Source of the DNA: RGIG1828 sp045541875
Lineage (GTDB): Bacteria; Bacillota; Clostridia; UMGS1810
DNA length: 43,412 nt
Assembly (NCBI GenBank): GCA_045541875.1
Contig: JAZQJX010000014.1
Location: forward strand, 1 to 43,412
Direction of reading: 5' to 3'
Under the pieces are notes generated by a model, which did no database searches, was not told where the DNA came from, and saw nothing but the letters and a program-made list of their open reading frames with translations. The position numbers and the translations under genes are program-made. Each line of letters starts with the position of its first letter. Positions within the stretch are counted from its first letter, which is position 1. This document shows positions 23,304 to 30,553 of this stretch, piece by piece.

Positions 23304-25235
23304 ATGAAAATCACACTCAAAGGAGACGTCAAAGAATTTGAATCCGGCGTTTCCGTATATGAAATTGCCAAATCCATCGGAGACGGGCTGGCAAGAGCTG
23401 CTGTAGGCGGATTGGTAAACGGAGAAGTTAAGGAACTTACCCACACCGTCACTACAGACAGCGAGGTTGATATTCTTACCTTTGAAGATGAACAGGGAAA
23501 ACTTATTTTAAGACATACCGCTTCTCACATTCTTGCACAGGCGGTAAAACGTCTTTATCCCGACGTAAAACTTGCAATTGGTCCAAGTACAGATTCAGGT
23601 TTTTATTATGATTTTGATTGTGAAAACACATTCACAAATGACGATCTCGCAAAAATAGAGTCTGAAATGAAAAAGATTGTCAAAGAACGTATCAGACTTG
23701 AAAGATTTGAACTTCCAAGAGATGAAGCAATCAAGTTTATGGAAGAAAAAAATGAGCCGTACAAAGTTGAACTCATAAATGATCTTCCTGATGATGCAGT
23801 TATATCTTTTTATAAGCAAGGAGATTTCACAGACCTTTGTGCCGGTCCTCATCTTTTTGATACATCATCGGTTAAAGCTTTCAAACTCCTGAGCGTAACA
23901 GGCGCATACTGGAGAGGTGACGAAAAGAATAAGATGCTTCAACGTATCTATGGTACTGCATTTTCCAACAAAGATGACCTTGCAGCTCATCTTGAACAAC
24001 TTGAAGAAGCAAAGAAAAGAGATCATAACAAACTTGGCAGAGAACTCGGCTATTTTACAACAGTTGACCTTATCGGTCAGGGGCTTCCTATTCTTCTGCC
24101 AAAAGGTGCAAGAGTAATGCAGATACTCCAGAGATTTGTTGAGGATACTGAACAAAAACAAGGATGGCTCTTAACTAAAACACCATATATGGCTAAAAGT
24201 GACTTGTACAAACTTTCGGGCCACTGGGATCATTATCAGGACGGTATGTTTGTTATGGGTAATGAAGAAAAGGACAAGGAAGTGTTTGCTCTTCGTCCTA
24301 TGACATGTCCATTCCAGTATCAGGCATATCTTAACAAAATGAGAAGTTACAGAGACCTCCCGCTCAGATATAACGAAACGTCCACACTTTTCAGAAATGA
24401 AGCATCAGGAGAAATGCACGGACTTATAAGAGTACGTCAGTTCACAATATCTGAAGGGCACCTTATGTGCAGACCTGATCAGTTGGAAGAGGAATTTAAG
24501 AAATGTCTTGAACTTGCAATATATATGCTTAAAACTCTTGGTCTTTATGATGACGTATCATACAGATTCTCACAATGGGATCCAGAAAATAAGGATAAGT
24601 ATATCGGTACCCCGCAGCAGTGGGATGAAGCTCAGGATATTATGGCTAAAATCCTTGATCATCTTAATATTCCTCATAAAATCGGAATTGGTGAAGCGGC
24701 GTTCTATGGACCAAAACTGGACATTCAGATTAAAAACGTATTTGGCAAGGAAGATACTCTAATTACCATTCAGATTGATCAACTTCTCGCAGAAAAATTC
24801 GGAATGGAATATGTTGATTCTGATGGAGAAAAGAAGAATCCCTATATTATCCACAGAACATCTATCGGATGCTATGAAAGAACTTTGGCGCTTCTCATTG
24901 AAAAATATGCCGGTGCACTTCCAACATGGATGGCTCCTACTCAGGTTCAGATTATTCCTGTTTCGGAAAAATATTTTGATTATGCTCAAAGCGTAAAAGA
25001 AAAACTTGAAAATCTTGACATTCGGGTTGAGGCAGATTTCAGAAACGAAAAACTCGGCTATAAAATCAGAGAAGCACAGATGGAAAAAGTTCCGTATATG
25101 CTTATTGTTGGCGAAAAAGAAGAGGCAGATTCTACAGTATCTGTTCGTTCAAGAAAAGATGGAGATCTTGGAACAAAATCATTTGATGACTTCTATAAAC
25201 TTATCAAAGAGGAAATTGATACAAAAGCTCATTGA
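23304..25235 (+). CDS. thrS: Threonine-tRNA ligase
   Basis: Class II aminoacyl-tRNA synthetase of 643 aa, full length. A TGS domain (about 1-60) is followed by the editing domain with HTASHILAQAVKRLYP. The class II core follows, with motif 2 RYNETSTLFRNEASGEMHGL and motif 3 IGCYERTLALLIEKYAGALPTW. The C-terminal anticodon-binding domain starts near residue 540. GGAGGT is 7 nt before the ATG. The short leader holds no T-box, unlike many Firmicute synthetase genes. Confidence 0.98.
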   Translation: MKITLKGDVKEFESGVSVYEIAKSIGDGLARAAVGGLVNGEVKELTHTVTTDSEVDILTFEDEQGKLILRHTASHILAQAVKRLYPDVKLAIGPSTDSGFYYDFDCENTFTNDDLAKIESEMKKIVKERIRLERFELPRDEAIKFMEEKNEPYKVELINDLPDDAVISFYKQGDFTDLCAGPHLFDTSSVKAFKLLSVTGAYWRGDEKNKMLQRIYGTAFSNKDDLAAHLEQLEEAKKRDHNKLGRELGYFTTVDLIGQGLPILLPKGARVMQILQRFVEDTEQKQGWLLTKTPYMAKSDLYKLSGHWDHYQDGMFVMGNEEKDKEVFALRPMTCPFQYQAYLNKMRSYRDLPLRYNETSTLFRNEASGEMHGLIRVRQFTISEGHLMCRPDQLEEEFKKCLELAIYMLKTLGLYDDVSYRFSQWDPENKDKYIGTPQQWDEAQDIMAKILDHLNIPHKIGIGEAAFYGPKLDIQIKNVFGKEDTLITIQIDQLLAEKFGMEYVDSDGEKKNPYIIHRTSIGCYERTLALLIEKYAGALPTWMAPTQVQIIPVSEKYFDYAQSVKEKLENLDIRVEADFRNEKLGYKIREAQMEKVPYMLIVGEKEEADSTVSVRSRKDGDLGTKSFDDFYKLIKEEIDTKAH

Positions 25236-25242
25236 TTTAAAA

Positions 25243-25278
25243 TGGCACTGCTAAAGCATATGGCAGTGCCAAAATTTT
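25243..25278 (+). terminator. Weak terminator or attenuator after thrS
   Basis: Perfect 9-bp stem (25243-25251 with 25263-25271) with an 11-nt loop, followed by AAATTTT. The poor U tract suggests partial readthrough into the gene that begins 15 nt later. Confidence 0.6.
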
Positions 25279-25293
25279 GAAAGAGGTATAGTT

Positions 25294-25830
25294 ATGCACC
25301 CTATAAAGCATTTTATGGTGATTACAAGACATAGACACAAAGTAATCCAACACTGTTTTAAATGTGGGATATTATGGCAAGGATTGAGACACGATCTTTC
25401 CAAATACTCCCCCACTGAATTTTTGCGCGGTGCAAAGTATTTCCAAGGTGACAGAAGTCCTAACGAAGGAGAAAGAAAAGAGTATGGTCATTCTCTTGCA
25501 TGGATACATCATCAGGGCAGAAACAAACATCACTTTGAATATTGGAAAGATTACAGTCCTGAAACCAGAATGATGTCTCCTGTCAAAATGCCATACCGAT
25601 ATGTTGCTGAAATGTTTTGCGACAGAGTTGCTGCAAGTAAAATCTATCAAGGTGAAAACTACAAAAACTCCCATCCTATAGAATATTTTTTAAGAGCCAA
25701 GGGTAAAAGAATTATTCACCCTGCCACATCTGATGAACTGGAACTCTTGCTTAAGATGCTTGAGGATAAAGGAGAAAAAGCAGTATTTAGTTTTATTAAG
25801 AATAGAATTAAGAATAAATATACTTATTAA
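25294..25830 (+). CDS. DUF5662 family protein
   Basis: A 178-aa protein of a small uncharacterised family common in gut Firmicutes and phages. It is rich in histidine and tryptophan: LRHDLSKYSPTEF, HSLAWIHHQGRNKHHFEYWKDY and the HPIEYFLRAKGKRIIHPAT segment are its recognisable blocks. The spaced His and Asp residues suggest a metal-binding helical (HD-like) site, but this is inference. AAAGAGGT precedes the ATG. It probably depends on readthrough from thrS, as no promoter is visible. Confidence 0.8.
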   Translation: MHPIKHFMVITRHRHKVIQHCFKCGILWQGLRHDLSKYSPTEFLRGAKYFQGDRSPNEGERKEYGHSLAWIHHQGRNKHHFEYWKDYSPETRMMSPVKMPYRYVAEMFCDRVAASKIYQGENYKNSHPIEYFLRAKGKRIIHPATSDELELLLKMLEDKGEKAVFSFIKNRIKNKYTY

Positions 25831-25848
25831 AAAAGAGAGGTTAAAATT

Positions 25849-26151
25849 ATGGTTAAACACGTTATTTTGTGGGAATTAAAAAAAGACTATTCCAAAGAAG
25901 AAAAAGAAAGAATAAAAAAAGATATCAAAGTATCTCTTGAACAGTTACAGGGCAAGATTCCCGGACTTTTGGATATCAATGTTTACATCAATGGAATGGA
26001 TTCATCAAATGCTGATCTGATGCTTGACTCTTCCTTCGAATCAGTTGAAGCACTTAAAGGATATGCTGTTCACCCCGACCATGTAAAAGTTGCTGACGAA
26101 AAAGTCAGACCTTTCACAAATGCAAGGTTCTGCCTTGATTTCGAAAAATAA
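25849..26151 (+). CDS. Dabb-domain (stress-responsive A/B barrel) protein
   Basis: A 100-aa protein made of one Dabb ferredoxin-like domain. The MVKHVILWELKKDYS start, IPGLLDINVYING and the VHPDHVKVADEKVRPF end are characteristic. The family forms dimeric alpha/beta barrels of unknown function in most bacteria. AGAGAGGTT lies upstream. It ends the thrS cluster at a strong terminator. Confidence 0.9.
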   Translation: MVKHVILWELKKDYSKEEKERIKKDIKVSLEQLQGKIPGLLDINVYINGMDSSNADLMLDSSFESVEALKGYAVHPDHVKVADEKVRPFTNARFCLDFEK

Positions 26152-26164
26152 GTCATAGAATCAA

Positions 26165-26200
26165 AAACCTCTCGAGAATGATATTTGAGAGGTTTTTTTT
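26165..26200 (+). terminator. Intrinsic terminator after the Dabb gene
   Basis: Stem 26165-26173 with 26187-26195 and a T run extending to 26200. Confidence 0.9.
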
Positions 26201-26245
26201 ACGCAAATAAAAGTTCGGCATAGATCACAATATTTGATTTTATAA

Positions 26246-26274
26246 TTGACATAATCAAAGCATTATGTTATAAT
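26246..26274 (+). promoter_or_regulatory. Consensus sigma-A promoter of tRNA-Leu
   Basis: TTGACA (26246-26251), 17-nt spacer, TATAAT (26269-26274): a perfect consensus, 13 nt before the mature tRNA 5' end. Confidence 0.92.
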
Positions 26275-26287
26275 GCTAATGTCGTTT

Positions 26288-26368
26288 GCGGGTGTGGTGG
26301 AATTGGCAGACACGCAAGATTTAGGTTCTTGTGCCTCCGGTGTGCAGGTTCAAGTCCTGTCACCCGCA
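26288..26368 (+). tRNA. tRNA-Leu (anticodon UAG)
   Basis: The acceptor stem GCGGGTG (26288-26294) pairs with CACCCGC (26361-26367), with discriminator A26368. The anticodon stem CAAGA/TCTTG encloses the loop TTTAGGT, giving anticodon TAG at 26322-26324, which reads CUN leucine codons. A long variable arm, as expected for leucine, precedes the T arm with TTCAAGT. CCA is not encoded, so it must be added after transcription. It is a single-gene unit with its own promoter and terminator. Confidence 0.96.
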
Positions 26369-26370
26369 TA

Positions 26371-26417
26371 ATATAAAAAGACTGTTTCGCTAAATAGTGA
26401 AACAGTCTTTTTATATT
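26371..26417. terminator. Bidirectional terminator between tRNA-Leu and glcD
   Basis: A long, nearly perfect stem: 26371-26388 with 26399-26416, plus inner pairs around a small loop. It has T5 and A/T-rich tails on both strands. It can end the tRNA transcript and the convergent etf-glcD transcript. Confidence 0.92.
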
Positions 26418-26424
26418 AATCAAA

Positions 26425-27819
26425 TCAATTATGTATTTTACCGGGATTTAAAATATTTTTTTCATCAAAAACTCTTTTTATGCCACGCATAAGTTCAATC
26501 GGTCTTTCGCCATAAAGTTCTTTAAGATATCCTTTTTTAGCATATCCTATTCCATGTTCGCCTGATACAAGACCACCAAGTTCACTCGCTTTTTTATACA
26601 TCATATCAAAGCATTTTAAAAGTGTACTTTCCCACTCAGTATCACCAAGAGAATCACGGCATATGTATATATGGAGATTCCCATCACCTGCATGACCAAA
26701 GCTCGGAATTCTGACTTTCATTTCATTTGCGAGTTGATGGGTGAATTTTATAAATTCATCAACTTTATTTACAGGAACAACAACATCACACTCATCCATT
26801 TCGCTTGTAGACGCCTTGATTGCCTCAAGAAAAGCACCTCTTGCTGACCATACTGATTTTTTTCTTTCTTCTGTATCTACAATATACACATCAAGTGCTC
26901 CAATTTCAAGGCACAAATCAGCAACAGCCTTCATATCAGCATCAACCTGTTCATCGGTATTGCCATCAAATGTCATTAAAATATATGCATCATTTTTTGT
27001 GTCGGGAAATTTTTTTCCAAGATAATCTTCAGAAAACATAATCGTATCACGAGACATATATTCTATTGCGGTAGGAGTTACTTTTGAACGGAATATTTCA
27101 GGAACTGCCTCAATTGCACTTTTCATATCAGAAAATGGCACAAGCAGACTGACCGATACTTTTGGGAGCGGAACAAGTTTAAGAACTGCCTCTGTTATTA
27201 TGCAAAGTGTGCCTTCAGATCCAATCACAAGATCTTTAAGACTGTATCCCGAACTGTTTTTAGCAACTTTACCACCCAACCGAAGTATTTCGCCATCAGG
27301 CATTACAACTGTAAGAACTCTGACATAATCCCTTGTAACTCCATATTTAACAGCTCTCATACCACCGGCATTCGTGGAAATATTACCGCCAATTGTTGCA
27401 GATTTTTCACCCGGATCGGGCGGATAAAGGAAATCATTCTCTTCTGCAAAAGAAGCCAGTTCCATCAACAAAACTCCCGGCTGTACGGTAACAGTAAGAT
27501 TATCAGAATCAAGTTCAAGTATCTTATTCATCCTGGTTGTTTCAAGGAGAATTCCACCTTCAACGGGAACTGCTGAACCAACAAGACCTGTGCCGCTTCC
27601 TCTGACAGTCACGGGAATAACCCTATCCCAGGCAAGTTTCATGATTTGTGAAACTTCCTCAGTTGTCTGTACTCTGACAAGAACATCAGGCATTTTTTCG
27701 ATACCACCCAGTTCATCGTGTGCATAATCAGGATTAATATCTGCTCCGACAATAACATTATCATTGCCGACAATATTCTTTAAAATGTCAATATCGTTTG
27801 CATTAATATTATTGTACAT
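26425..27819 (-). CDS. lctD: FAD-linked lactate dehydrogenase subunit (GlcD/LctD-like)
   Basis: A 464-aa flavoprotein of the GlcD/D-lactate dehydrogenase family. The FAD_binding_4 domain holds VRGSGTGLVGSAVP and PDPGEKSATIGGNISTNAGG. The C-terminal oxidase domain holds GHAGDGNLHIY and SGEHGIGYAKKGYL. Its ATG lies inside the last codons of etfA (11-nt overlap). The order etfB-etfA-glcD matches lctBCD of Acetobacterium woodii, in which lactate oxidation with NAD+ is driven by ferredoxin (electron confurcation). The symbol follows that inference; glycolate or another 2-hydroxyacid is the alternative substrate. Confidence 0.88.
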   Translation of the reverse strand: MYNNINANDIDILKNIVGNDNVIVGADINPDYAHDELGGIEKMPDVLVRVQTTEEVSQIMKLAWDRVIPVTVRGSGTGLVGSAVPVEGGILLETTRMNKILELDSDNLTVTVQPGVLLMELASFAEENDFLYPPDPGEKSATIGGNISTNAGGMRAVKYGVTRDYVRVLTVVMPDGEILRLGGKVAKNSSGYSLKDLVIGSEGTLCIITEAVLKLVPLPKVSVSLLVPFSDMKSAIEAVPEIFRSKVTPTAIEYMSRDTIMFSEDYLGKKFPDTKNDAYILMTFDGNTDEQVDADMKAVADLCLEIGALDVYIVDTEERKKSVWSARGAFLEAIKASTSEMDECDVVVPVNKVDEFIKFTHQLANEMKVRIPSFGHAGDGNLHIYICRDSLGDTEWESTLLKCFDMMYKKASELGGLVSGEHGIGYAKKGYLKELYGERPIELMRGIKRVFDEKNILNPGKIHN

Positions 27820-29008
27820 TTAAGATTTCCTCCTTAATTTTTGAAATTAGTCCGGGGATAATTTCATTAACATCTCCAACTATTGCGTAATGAGCAATAT
27901 CAAATATTGACGCATTCTTATCAGAATTAATGGCAACGATACAATCGGACGATTTCATACCTGCTGCAAATTGTACCGCACCGGAAATGCCAAGACATAT
28001 TATAAATTTTGGTTTTACTGTTCTTCCTGAGAGGCCAATCTGATGTTTTGCATCATATATGTTATTTTCAACAAGAGGTCTTGTACACGCTACAACACCG
28101 CCAAGCAAATCGGCAAGTTCATCAGCATAGGCACGCATTGTTTCACTCATTGCACCTCTGCCTACTGCTATTATAACATCGGATTCGGAAATATCAATAT
28201 CCTTTGGCTTGTCAACAGATGATATTATCTTAATATCAGATTTGAGTTTGTCAGAATCAATATCCATTTTGACAATCTCACCATATGTATCAACACTTGG
28301 TTTCGGTTCGGAAAAAACTTTATATCTTGCAGTGCAAAACTGAGGTCTTGTATTTGGTGATATGATCTGAGCCATAATATTTCCGCCAAATGCAGGACGA
28401 ATTTGAACAAGATCTGTGTTTTCTTTCATCTCAAGAACTGTACAGTCTGCTGTAAGTCCTGCTCTGCATCTTGCTGAAACCCTTGGCGCAAGTTGTCTGC
28501 CAAGATTCGTGGCACCAACAAGAACTGATGATGGTTTTATTTTATCTATAAAATCACAAAAGGCTGCGGTATAAGGTTCTATTCTGAAATCATCAAATTC
28601 AGGATTATCGTAAATAAATATTTTATCCAACCCATAATGAAGTAGTTTTTTTGCCTCTTCTTCTATTTCACTTCCAATCATAAGGGCATACACAGGATGA
28701 GATGTGACTTTGGAAAGTTCCTTTGCTTTGGCACATAGTTCATATGTAACACGATGGATTGAGCCTTTACAATGATCAACATACACACAAATCCCATTCC
28801 AGAGAGATTTGTCTACACAAGTTTTATCTTCTTCAACAAACTCTATTATACCGTCAGATTTTTTCACACAAAGTTTACACATTTTGCAGGCAGATGAAAT
28901 ATCAAGTTTGTCTGTATTGTAAGAGATGGCTCCGAAGGGACACACTTTTTCAAGTTCTTTCGCCTTATCTGCAGTTAGTTTTGATTGATTAATTATCAGT
29001 TTACCCAT
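27809..29008 (-). CDS. etfA: Electron transfer flavoprotein alpha subunit with N-terminal [4Fe-4S] domain
   Basis: EtfA/LctC-type protein of 399 aa. Residues 1-60 form a small ferredoxin-like segment with C23 (VCPFG) and CKMCKLC (C41, C44, C47), enough for one [4Fe-4S] cluster. The alpha/beta domain follows, then the FAD-binding C-terminal domain with VGRGAM, the HQIGLSGRTV loop and LGISGAVQFAAGM. The iron-sulphur extension is typical of lactate dehydrogenase-linked Etf. GGAGGTGG precedes the ATG. It is the middle gene of the operon. Confidence 0.93.
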   Translation of the reverse strand: MGKLIINQSKLTADKAKELEKVCPFGAISYNTDKLDISSACKMCKLCVKKSDGIIEFVEEDKTCVDKSLWNGICVYVDHCKGSIHRVTYELCAKAKELSKVTSHPVYALMIGSEIEEEAKKLLHYGLDKIFIYDNPEFDDFRIEPYTAAFCDFIDKIKPSSVLVGATNLGRQLAPRVSARCRAGLTADCTVLEMKENTDLVQIRPAFGGNIMAQIISPNTRPQFCTARYKVFSEPKPSVDTYGEIVKMDIDSDKLKSDIKIISSVDKPKDIDISESDVIIAVGRGAMSETMRAYADELADLLGGVVACTRPLVENNIYDAKHQIGLSGRTVKPKFIICLGISGAVQFAAGMKSSDCIVAINSDKNASIFDIAHYAIVGDVNEIIPGLISKIKEEILNVQ

Positions 29009-29022
29009 TCATACCACCTCCA

Positions 29023-29811
29023 TTATATAAGTTTTTTTGACTTAATAAGATCCATCAGACTGTTTGTCTGCATTTTGGAATCACCATCAAAAATGCATTT
29101 TTCATTATTTTTCTCAGGAGGAAAGATTCTTTCAACCTGAGTTGCTGAGCCTGACAAACCATAGTGGTCAGGATTGTTGTCAGCAAAATCGTCAAACGTA
29201 AAAATGGTTACCATATCTTCTGTAACACTCTGTTTTATTTTGAAAGAAGGTAATCTTGGTGAGTTTATATCACCGTCAGCAGAAATCAAACATGGCATAT
29301 TTACCGACATTTCAACAATTCTGTCATCAAGAGATGCTTTTAGTGTAATTATATCATCTTTCACATCATCAACCGACAGCACATTAGACACGTTGGCAAT
29401 GCCCAAAAACTCTGCAACTTCCGCGCCAACCTGTGCTGTGTCGCCATCAGTTGTCTGCTTTCCGCAGATAATCAAATCAAAATCGCCAATTTTTCGTATT
29501 CCCTGAGATATGGTGTATGCTGTAGCCAATACATCTGCACCGGCAAATTTTCTGTCAGAAAGAACTGTTCCTCCATCTGCACCCATGCATATGGCTTCAA
29601 TAATAACTTCTTTAGCCTGGGGTGGTCCCATAGTAACAGTGTGAAGGATTCCTCCATATTTTTCCACAAGTGAAAGTCCAAGTTCAAGAGCATATAAATC
29701 ATATGGATTCATCTTGCTTTTTACACCGTCTCTTTTAAGAACCCCTGTTACAGGGTCAACTTCTACATTGTTTGAACCGGGAACCTGTTTTACACAAACT
29801 AATATATTCAT
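29023..29811 (-). CDS. etfB: Electron transfer flavoprotein beta subunit
   Basis: EtfB/LctB-type protein of 262 aa, partner of EtfA. The MNILVCVKQVPG start, LKRDGVKSKMNPYDLYALELGL, and CGKQTTDGDTAQVGAEVAEFLG (nucleotide-binding signature) are typical. It is the first gene of the etfB-etfA-glcD operon; AAGGAG is 7 nt before the ATG. A sigma-A promoter lies at 29901-29929 and a weak leader hairpin at 29838-29876. Confidence 0.94.
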   Translation of the reverse strand: MNILVCVKQVPGSNNVEVDPVTGVLKRDGVKSKMNPYDLYALELGLSLVEKYGGILHTVTMGPPQAKEVIIEAICMGADGGTVLSDRKFAGADVLATAYTISQGIRKIGDFDLIICGKQTTDGDTAQVGAEVAEFLGIANVSNVLSVDDVKDDIITLKASLDDRIVEMSVNMPCLISADGDINSPRLPSFKIKQSVTEDMVTIFTFDDFADNNPDHYGLSGSATQVERIFPPEKNNEKCIFDGDSKMQTNSLMDLIKSKKLI

Positions 29812-29837
29812 AACGCTCTCCTTACTTTATCATCTGC

Positions 29838-29876
29838 AAAAAATGTGTATACATAATTTTTTATACAAATATACAC
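29838..29876 (-). promoter_or_regulatory. Hairpin in the etf operon leader, possible operator or attenuator
   Basis: Perfect 7-bp inverted repeat (29845-29851 with 29870-29876, GTGTATA and TATACAC) in the 5' leader, followed on the minus strand by ATTTTTT. The AT-rich stem is weak as a terminator. The GTATAC-type half-sites also resemble GntR-family operators of lactate genes. Confidence 0.45.
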
Positions 29877-29900
29877 TATCATTCATTATATTTCCAATTA

Positions 29901-29929
29901 ATTATATATCGAACAAAAATTTAAGTCAA
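29901..29929 (-). promoter_or_regulatory. Sigma-A promoter of etfB-etfA-glcD
   Basis: Minus-strand TTGACT (29924-29929) and TATAAT (29901-29906) have a 17-nt spacer, about 90 nt before the etfB start. Confidence 0.83.
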
Positions 29930-30033
29930 GAAAAAAACAGATTTTGACTGTTTATTACCATATCAGAATAACATAAAACCATTCATCATTATAAACTATA
30001 GTATTATGTTTAATTCAGACATAATAATATTCA

Positions 30034-30101
30034 AAACTAAAAGTGAATTTGCTTCATCACTTTACTAATTAGCAATTGTGTGAAGCAAATTCATCTTTTT
30101 T
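30034..30101. terminator. Bidirectional hairpin terminator downstream of DUF378 gene
   Basis: Perfect 13-bp stem (30044-30056 with 30081-30093), with additional inner pairing. T6 follows on the plus strand (30096-30101) and TTTTAGTTTT on the minus strand. On the minus strand it directly follows repeat copy B. Confidence 0.82.
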
Positions 30102-30152
30102 GCTGTATAGAAATTTACGAAGAAATTAATCCGCGAGATAAGATATATGTGA
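30096..30152 (-). repeat. Dispersed terminator-associated repeat, copy B
   Basis: The minus strand of 30096-30144 matches 16451-16499 at 42 of 49 positions, and TCACAT beyond a 4-nt insertion extends it to 30152. It lies about 35 nt after the DUF378 stop and runs into the hairpin at 30044-30093, the same order (gene, repeat, terminator) as copy A. Confidence 0.75.
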
Positions 30153-30186
30153 CATAGGTGCTGGTTCTGTCTGCTTTTTGTTGTTT

Positions 30187-30390
30187 TTATTCACTTTTTG
30201 GAACAAGTCTTTTAAATAGAATTGAAATTGACCACAATCCTGCAAGTCCGACAAGTGTGTAGACAATTCTTGAAATAAGAGAAAGTTGCCCACCAAATAT
30301 CAAAGCAACAAGATCAATCCCAAACACTCCGATAAACGCCCAGTTTATCGCACCTACAATAACAAGTACCAAAGCAAATTTATCTATCAT
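30187..30390 (-). CDS. DUF378 small membrane protein
   Basis: A 67-aa protein with two transmembrane helices (about residues 5-25 and 40-60). The family signature is LVLVIVGAINWAFIGVFGIDLVA. The function of DUF378 is unknown. ATG 30390 has GGGGAG 9 nt upstream; the ATG at 30399 directly abuts that site and is unlikely. It is monocistronic between divergent gdpP and the etf operon. Confidence 0.88.
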   Translation of the reverse strand: MIDKFALVLVIVGAINWAFIGVFGIDLVALIFGGQLSLISRIVYTLVGLAGLWSISILFKRLVPKSE

Positions 30391-30473
30391 GATAATCATC
30401 TCCCCTATCTAATTATGTGTTATTTATATACTAATATACTTGTAACAAAATAGAAATTAATATAAAATTTAAC

Positions 30474-30502
30474 TTGTATTATGATTAAAATGGTGATATA
30501 AT
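30474..30502 (+). promoter_or_regulatory. Sigma-A promoter of gdpP-rplI-dnaB-tilS-hpt-ftsH
   Basis: TTGTAT (30474-30479) and TATAAT (30497-30502) have a 17-nt spacer, about 50 nt before the gdpP ATG. A second TATAAT lies at 30505-30510. Confidence 0.72.
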
Positions 30503-30553
30503 GTTATAATGTGTATGGTAGTGTACCGGTTACTTTTCATAGGTGGTGAAAAT

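Larger units (their letters stand above)
29930..30186. other. Gene-free stretch between etfB promoter and DUF378 gene
   Basis: With the etf leader this makes 375 nt without a gene. Apart from the hairpin at 30034-30101 and repeat copy B, it holds an 8-bp inverted repeat (30002-30009 with 30019-30026, TATTATGT and ACATAATA). The sequence is very AT-rich. I see no coding frame with a ribosome binding site. Confidence 0.7.

Noticed and set aside
26288..26368. tRNA-Leu as an integration site of a genomic island
   Set aside because: No integrase nearby and no repeat of the tRNA 3' end within the window; the following operon is metabolic.
29944..29972. Plus-strand TTGACT as a promoter for an RNA in the etfB-DUF378 gap
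   Set aside because: No acceptable -10 at 16-18 nt, so there is no support for a plus-strand transcript.
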